Below, piece after piece: positions 60,708-64,000 of a stretch of DNA of 64,000 nt (positions within the stretch are counted from its first letter, which is position 1; every line of letters begins with the position of its first letter). The stretch lies in NCBI GenBank assembly GCA_963846885.1, contig CAWJXS010000023.1, positions 124,001-188,000 of the forward strand. Reading direction: 5' to 3'. Source of the stretch: RPQJ01 sp963846885 (GTDB lineage Bacteria > Pseudomonadota > Gammaproteobacteria > Steroidobacterales > Steroidobacteraceae). The position numbers and the translations under genes are program-made. A model generated the notes under the pieces. That model saw nothing but the letters and a program-made list of their open reading frames with translations, was not told where the DNA came from and made no database searches.

Positions 60708-60714
60708 GCTGCAC

Positions 60715-61911
60715 ATGAGCCTGCGATCGTCGTTCAACCAGCTCGTCAGCGTCACCGCCATGAACATGCGCAACCTGCCGTCGCGCATCGGCACGTCGCT
60801 CGTGGCAGTCATCGGCATCGGCGGCGTGGTGGCGGTGCTGGTGTCGCTGCTGTCGATGGGCGAAGGGTTCCGTGCCGCGCTCGACCTGTCCGGGCGCGAG
60901 GATGTCGCCATGATCCTGCGCGGGGGATCGCCCGACGAACTGTCCAGTTCCATCTCGCGCGAGGAATACAACGCGATCGTCATCGCGCCGGGCATCGCGC
61001 GCGACGAGCGCGGTCCGATCGTCTCGGGCGAGCTGTACACCATCGTCGACCTGCCGATGCGCAGCACCGGCACTGGCGCCAACGTGCCGTTCCGCGGTGT
61101 CGGCGAGCGCGCTGCCGAGTTGCGGGAAGGGTTCAGGATCGTGGCGGGGCGCATGTTCCGTCCGGGGCAGAACGAAGTGATCGTCGGCCGCGGCGCCTTC
61201 TCGCAGTTCGACAATATCGGACTGGGTGAAGAGGTGAAATGGGGTGCCACGGTCTGGCGCGTCGTCGGAGTGTTCGAGGCGGGCGGCAGCGTGTCCGAGT
61301 CCGAAGTGTGGACCGATGCGGTCGTGCTGCGTGGCGTGTACCGCCGCGGCAACTCCGTGCAGATCGTGCGTGCGCAGCTGACTTCGGCCGCTGCGCTGCA
61401 GACTGTCCGCTCGGCCCTGGCCAACGACCCACGGCTCAACGTTTCCGTACGCAGCGAGCAGGCGTTCTATGCGGACCAGTCGCGCATCCTGCTCGCGCTG
61501 ATCAAGTACGTCGGTACGACCATCGCCATCCTGATGGGGGTCGGCGCCGTCTTTGCCGCCCTCAACACGATGTATTCCGCGGTGTCCTCGCGGACGCGGG
61601 AGATCGCGACGCTGCGCGCGCTTGGTTTCGGGGCGACGCCGGTCGTAGCCTCGGTGCTGCTCGAGTCCGCGGTGCTCGGGCTCCTCGGCGGAGTGGTGGG
61701 TGGCCTGCTGGTGTACTTCGGCCTCAACGGTTACCGCGCCACGACGCTCAACTTCGGCAGCTTCAGCCAGCTCACGTTTGCATTCACCGTCACCCCGCAA
61801 CTGCTGGTGACCGGTCTCTGGTACTCGCTCATACTCGGCATCGTGGGCGGTCTCCTGCCGGGAATTCGCGCCGCAAGGGTGCCGGTCACGACCGGCTTGA
61901 GGGAACTGTAA
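60715..61911 (+). CDS. ABC exporter permease 2 (FtsX/MacB type)
   Basis: 398 residues from the ATG 7 bases after permease 1; an upstream in-frame extension overlaps that gene and was removed. Same layout: the N-terminal helix IGTSLVAVIGIGGVVAVLVS, a periplasmic domain starting MGEGFRAALDLSGREDVAMI, then three helices with MYSAVSSRTREIATLRALGF and a final GIRAARVPVTTGLREL. The two permeases are clearly related but diverged, as expected for a heterodimeric transporter with the upstream ATPase and adaptor. Confidence 0.92.
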   Translation: MSLRSSFNQLVSVTAMNMRNLPSRIGTSLVAVIGIGGVVAVLVSLLSMGEGFRAALDLSGREDVAMILRGGSPDELSSSISREEYNAIVIAPGIARDERGPIVSGELYTIVDLPMRSTGTGANVPFRGVGERAAELREGFRIVAGRMFRPGQNEVIVGRGAFSQFDNIGLGEEVKWGATVWRVVGVFEAGGSVSESEVWTDAVVLRGVYRRGNSVQIVRAQLTSAAALQTVRSALANDPRLNVSVRSEQAFYADQSRILLALIKYVGTTIAILMGVGAVFAALNTMYSAVSSRTREIATLRALGFGATPVVASVLLESAVLGLLGGVVGGLLVYFGLNGYRATTLNFGSFSQLTFAFTVTPQLLVTGLWYSLILGIVGGLLPGIRAARVPVTTGLREL

Positions 61912-61915
61912 GCCG

Positions 61916-62692
61916 ATGCCTGGTACGGGTCGCGGCGCCGGGGCACAAGCTCCCAACGCGCGTCCGCTGCAAATGTCGCTCTGGACCGATCGTGAGGTCG
62001 GAGTCGCCTGGAACGTGCGCATCAGCCGACGCGCGCGGCGCATGTCGATGCGCGTGTTTCCCGGCGGGCGCGTCGAAGTGGTGGTGCCGCAGGGTGCAGG
62101 CCTGCCGGCCGTCGAGCGTTTCGTGGCCCGGCACCGTGACTGGGCCGAGCGCCGTTCGAAAGAACTGCTGCAACTGGCCCCGAAGGCTGCCGAGCGCCAA
62201 CCGGACGCCATCGAACTGCGGCTGCTCGCACGGCACTGGCCGGTCGAGTACGTGCCAGGTCGTCGCGTGCGGGTCGAGGAAACGGACGGCGGTGCGCGGT
62301 TGCGGGTGCATGCCCCCAGCGTCACCGACAAGCACGCGAGCCAGGCGCTCGTGCCATGGCTCACCCGCCTGGCCAGCCATGAACTCTCGCACCGCCTGCG
62401 GCCGCTGGCAGCAGAACTTGGCATCGACTATGGCAGGATGACGGTGCGCCGCCAGCGCACGCGCTGGGGCAGCTGTTCGACACGCGGTACGATCAGCCTG
62501 AATGTCTGCCTGATGTTCCAACGCCCGGACGTCGTTCGTTACCTGATGATCCACGAGCTCTGCCATCGCCGCCACATGAACCACTCGAAACGCTTCTGGT
62601 CGCTGGTGGCCTCGTTCGAACCCGAGTGGAAGCCGCTCGACGTCGAACTGCTGCAAGGCTGGCGTCACGTGCCCGCATGGGTGTTTCCATGA
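61916..62692 (+). CDS. YgjP/SprT-like zinc metalloprotease (DUF45/M48 group)
   Basis: 258 residues. The C-terminal half carries RQRTRWGSCSTRGTISLNV and the zinc site HELCH (His213, Glu214, His217) in YLMIHELCHRRHMNHSKRFW, with the downstream His-Ser-Lys-x-Phe-Trp segment typical of the family. The N-terminal 100 residues form the beta-rich part seen in YgjP (RRARRMSMRVFPGGRVEVVV). Function in bacteria is unclear; a role in protein quality control is supposed. The start is the ATG four bases after the permease stop. It overlaps the next gene by four bases (ATGA). Confidence 0.9.
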   Translation: MPGTGRGAGAQAPNARPLQMSLWTDREVGVAWNVRISRRARRMSMRVFPGGRVEVVVPQGAGLPAVERFVARHRDWAERRSKELLQLAPKAAERQPDAIELRLLARHWPVEYVPGRRVRVEETDGGARLRVHAPSVTDKHASQALVPWLTRLASHELSHRLRPLAAELGIDYGRMTVRRQRTRWGSCSTRGTISLNVCLMFQRPDVVRYLMIHELCHRRHMNHSKRFWSLVASFEPEWKPLDVELLQGWRHVPAWVFP

Positions 62693-63570
62693 CTGCATCC
62701 GACGACGACCGCACCGGCGCGCGTAAGCCCGCGCTGGGCGCCTACGTGGAACTGGCAGGGGAGAGCATCCACTGGGACCTGGGTGAATCACTGAGCTACG
62801 GCGAGTACCTCCACCTCGACAAGGTGCTCGGTGCGCAGCAGCCGCTCTCGGGTCAGCACGACGAGATGCTGTTCATCGTGATGCACCAGGCGTCCGAACT
62901 CTGGATGAAGCTCTGTGTGCACGAGCTGCAGGCGGCCATCCAGCAGATCCGTGCGGACGACCTCGGTCCGGCTTTCAAGATGCTGGCGCGCGTGTCACGG
63001 GTGCAGCAGCAGCTGGCGCAGTCGTGGGACGTGCTCAGCACGATGACGCCCGCCGACTATTCCGCCTTTCGCGACTCGCTGGGCAAGTCGTCCGGTTTCC
63101 AGAGCTTCCAGTACCGGACGCTCGAATACCTGATCGGCAACAAGAACGCTGCGATGATCGAAGTGCACCGGCGCACGCCCGTGATCTACCAGCAGCTGCA
63201 TGCGGCCCTGCACAGCCCCAGCCTGTATGACGAAGCGCTGCGCCTGCTGGGCCGACGTGGCTTTGCGCTGCCGGCGTCGCACCTCGAGCGCGACTGGAGC
63301 CAGCCCTACGCGGAGCACCCCGACGTCACGGCGGCCTGGCTGCGCGTCTATCGCAACACCGACGAGCACTGGGACCTGTACGAACTGGCCGAGAAACTGG
63401 TCGATCTCGACCAGCGGTTCCAGCTGTGGCGGTTCGCGCACCTGAAGACCGTCGAGCGCATCATCGGCTACAAGCGCGGCACCGGCGGTTCGAGCGGCGT
63501 CTCCTACCTGAGCAAGGCCATGGAGCTGCGGTTCTTTCCGGAGCTGTGGGGCGTCCGTACCTCGATCTGA
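62689..63570 (+). CDS. kynA: Tryptophan 2,3-dioxygenase
   Basis: 293 residues from the ATG overlapping the metalloprotease stop. The family core is clear: SYGEYLHLDKVLGAQQPLSG, DEMLFIVMHQASELWMKLCV (the distal His of the haem pocket lies in this segment), FQSFQYRTLEYLIGNKN, and the haem-ligand His region near QLWRFAHLKTVERIIGYKRG, ending TGGSSGVSYL. It opens the indole ring of tryptophan to N-formylkynurenine, the first step of the kynurenine route. Other kyn genes are not in the window. Confidence 0.96.
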   Translation: MTASDDDRTGARKPALGAYVELAGESIHWDLGESLSYGEYLHLDKVLGAQQPLSGQHDEMLFIVMHQASELWMKLCVHELQAAIQQIRADDLGPAFKMLARVSRVQQQLAQSWDVLSTMTPADYSAFRDSLGKSSGFQSFQYRTLEYLIGNKNAAMIEVHRRTPVIYQQLHAALHSPSLYDEALRLLGRRGFALPASHLERDWSQPYAEHPDVTAAWLRVYRNTDEHWDLYELAEKLVDLDQRFQLWRFAHLKTVERIIGYKRGTGGSSGVSYLSKAMELRFFPELWGVRTSI

Positions 63571-63624
63571 CCCGTGTAGAATGCCGCGGTTTCGGGCCAT
63601 GCCGGCCCGCGCGGGCAAAGGTCG

Positions 63625-64000
63625 ATGCAGGAAAGACTCCAGAACATCAACGTCCTTTCGAGCGAGTTGCTGCCGACGCCGGAAGCAATCAAGCGCGACT
63701 TGCCGCTGCCGCAGGCGGCGGAGGACTTCGTCTACAGCAGCCGCCAGGCCGTGCGCCGTATCCTCGACCGCGAGGATCCCCGCCTGTTCGTGGTCGTCGG
63801 CCCGTGCTCGATTCACGACCCGAAGGCTGCCCGCGAATACGCCGAACGGCTGCACTCGCTGGCGCAGAAAGTCGACAAGACGCTGTTGCTGGTCATGCGG
63901 GTCTACTTCGAGAAGCCGCGCACGACGGTGGGCTGGAAAGGCCTCGTCAACGATCCCGACATGGACGATTCCTTCCATATCGAGAAAGGCATCCGCATCG
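63625..64000 (+). CDS. aroG: 3-deoxy-7-phosphoheptulonate (DAHP) synthase, N-terminal part (cut by window edge)
   Basis: 125 codons are visible from the ATG: MQERLQNINVLSSELLPTPE, then SSRQAVRRILDREDPRLFVV and VGPCSIHDPKAAREYAERLH, the type I DAHP synthase N-terminus, followed by LLVMRVYFEKPRTTVGWKGL with the active-site Arg and Lys. It condenses phosphoenolpyruvate and erythrose-4-phosphate as the entry to aromatic amino acid synthesis. Which isoenzyme (Phe-, Tyr- or Trp-controlled) cannot be told from this part. A TAGAAT box at 63577-63582 may belong to its promoter. Confidence 0.95.
   Translation, partial: MQERLQNINVLSSELLPTPEAIKRDLPLPQAAEDFVYSSRQAVRRILDREDPRLFVVVGPCSIHDPKAAREYAERLHSLAQKVDKTLLLVMRVYFEKPRTTVGWKGLVNDPDMDDSFHIEKGIRI

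Overview
The window is GC-rich bacterial chromosome, read here as a gammaproteobacterium near the Xanthomonadales/Steroidobacterales. The basis is a nuoG-H-I-J-K-L-M-N operon followed directly by an initiator tRNA, a fused aspartokinase/homoserine dehydrogenase (ThrA type) with thrB and thrC, a bufferin-type copper peptide operon, and an oxidative tryptophan-catabolism gene. No ribosomal RNA, transposase, integrase or CRISPR array was seen. The taxonomic placement is inference.

Layout. 1-8686 is the distal part of the complex I operon (nuoG is cut by the left edge). 8756-8832 is tRNA-fMet with its own promoter and terminator. From about 8825 to 21669 the chromosome looks like a tandem array of eroded genomic islands inserted at the 3' end of that tRNA. 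The last 8 bases of the tRNA plus its terminator recur at 19411-19457 and 21623-21669, and a weaker tRNA-end-like sequence lies at 15118-15130. The array carries an RND efflux pair, a c-type cytochrome lipoprotein, an AraC regulator, two DUF1254 proteins (one frameshifted), an MFS transporter, a crippled TIR-domain gene and two copies of a small CxxC protein. 22046-29913 is further accessory material on either side of an AraC regulator: two DUF2092/short-secreted-protein cassettes behind an outer-membrane barrel, then an arylsulfatase and a dehydrogenase.

From 30 kb on the genes look mostly like core genome: DEAD-box helicase, homocysteine methyltransferase, esterase, arginase-family enzyme, SelO with a thioesterase, a flavoprotein, an M1 peptidase, a CPxC protein, the bufA-bufB-bufC operon (40371-42288), TerB, a ParA-like ATPase, a MobA-like nucleotidyltransferase and thrABC (45215-49938). 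A NERD-like gene overlaps the end of thrC. It is followed by the most interesting locus: a SIR2-TIR fusion protein (50655-52052) translationally coupled to an nSTAND-type NTPase with a membrane segment and a helical-repeat region (52049-55239, two frameshifts). This has the layout of an NLR-like, NAD-degrading immune module. The right end holds an M20 peptidase, TatD, a four-gene MacA/MacB-like export system, a YgjP-like metalloprotease, tryptophan 2,3-dioxygenase and the start of a DAHP synthase gene.

Several otherwise healthy genes (tatD, a Fes-like esterase, terB, the STAND gene, one DUF1254 gene) are each broken by single-base shifts, usually one extra base and often in a homopolymer. This pattern suggests uncorrected sequencing or assembly indels rather than real decay, and such genes should be treated as possibly intact.
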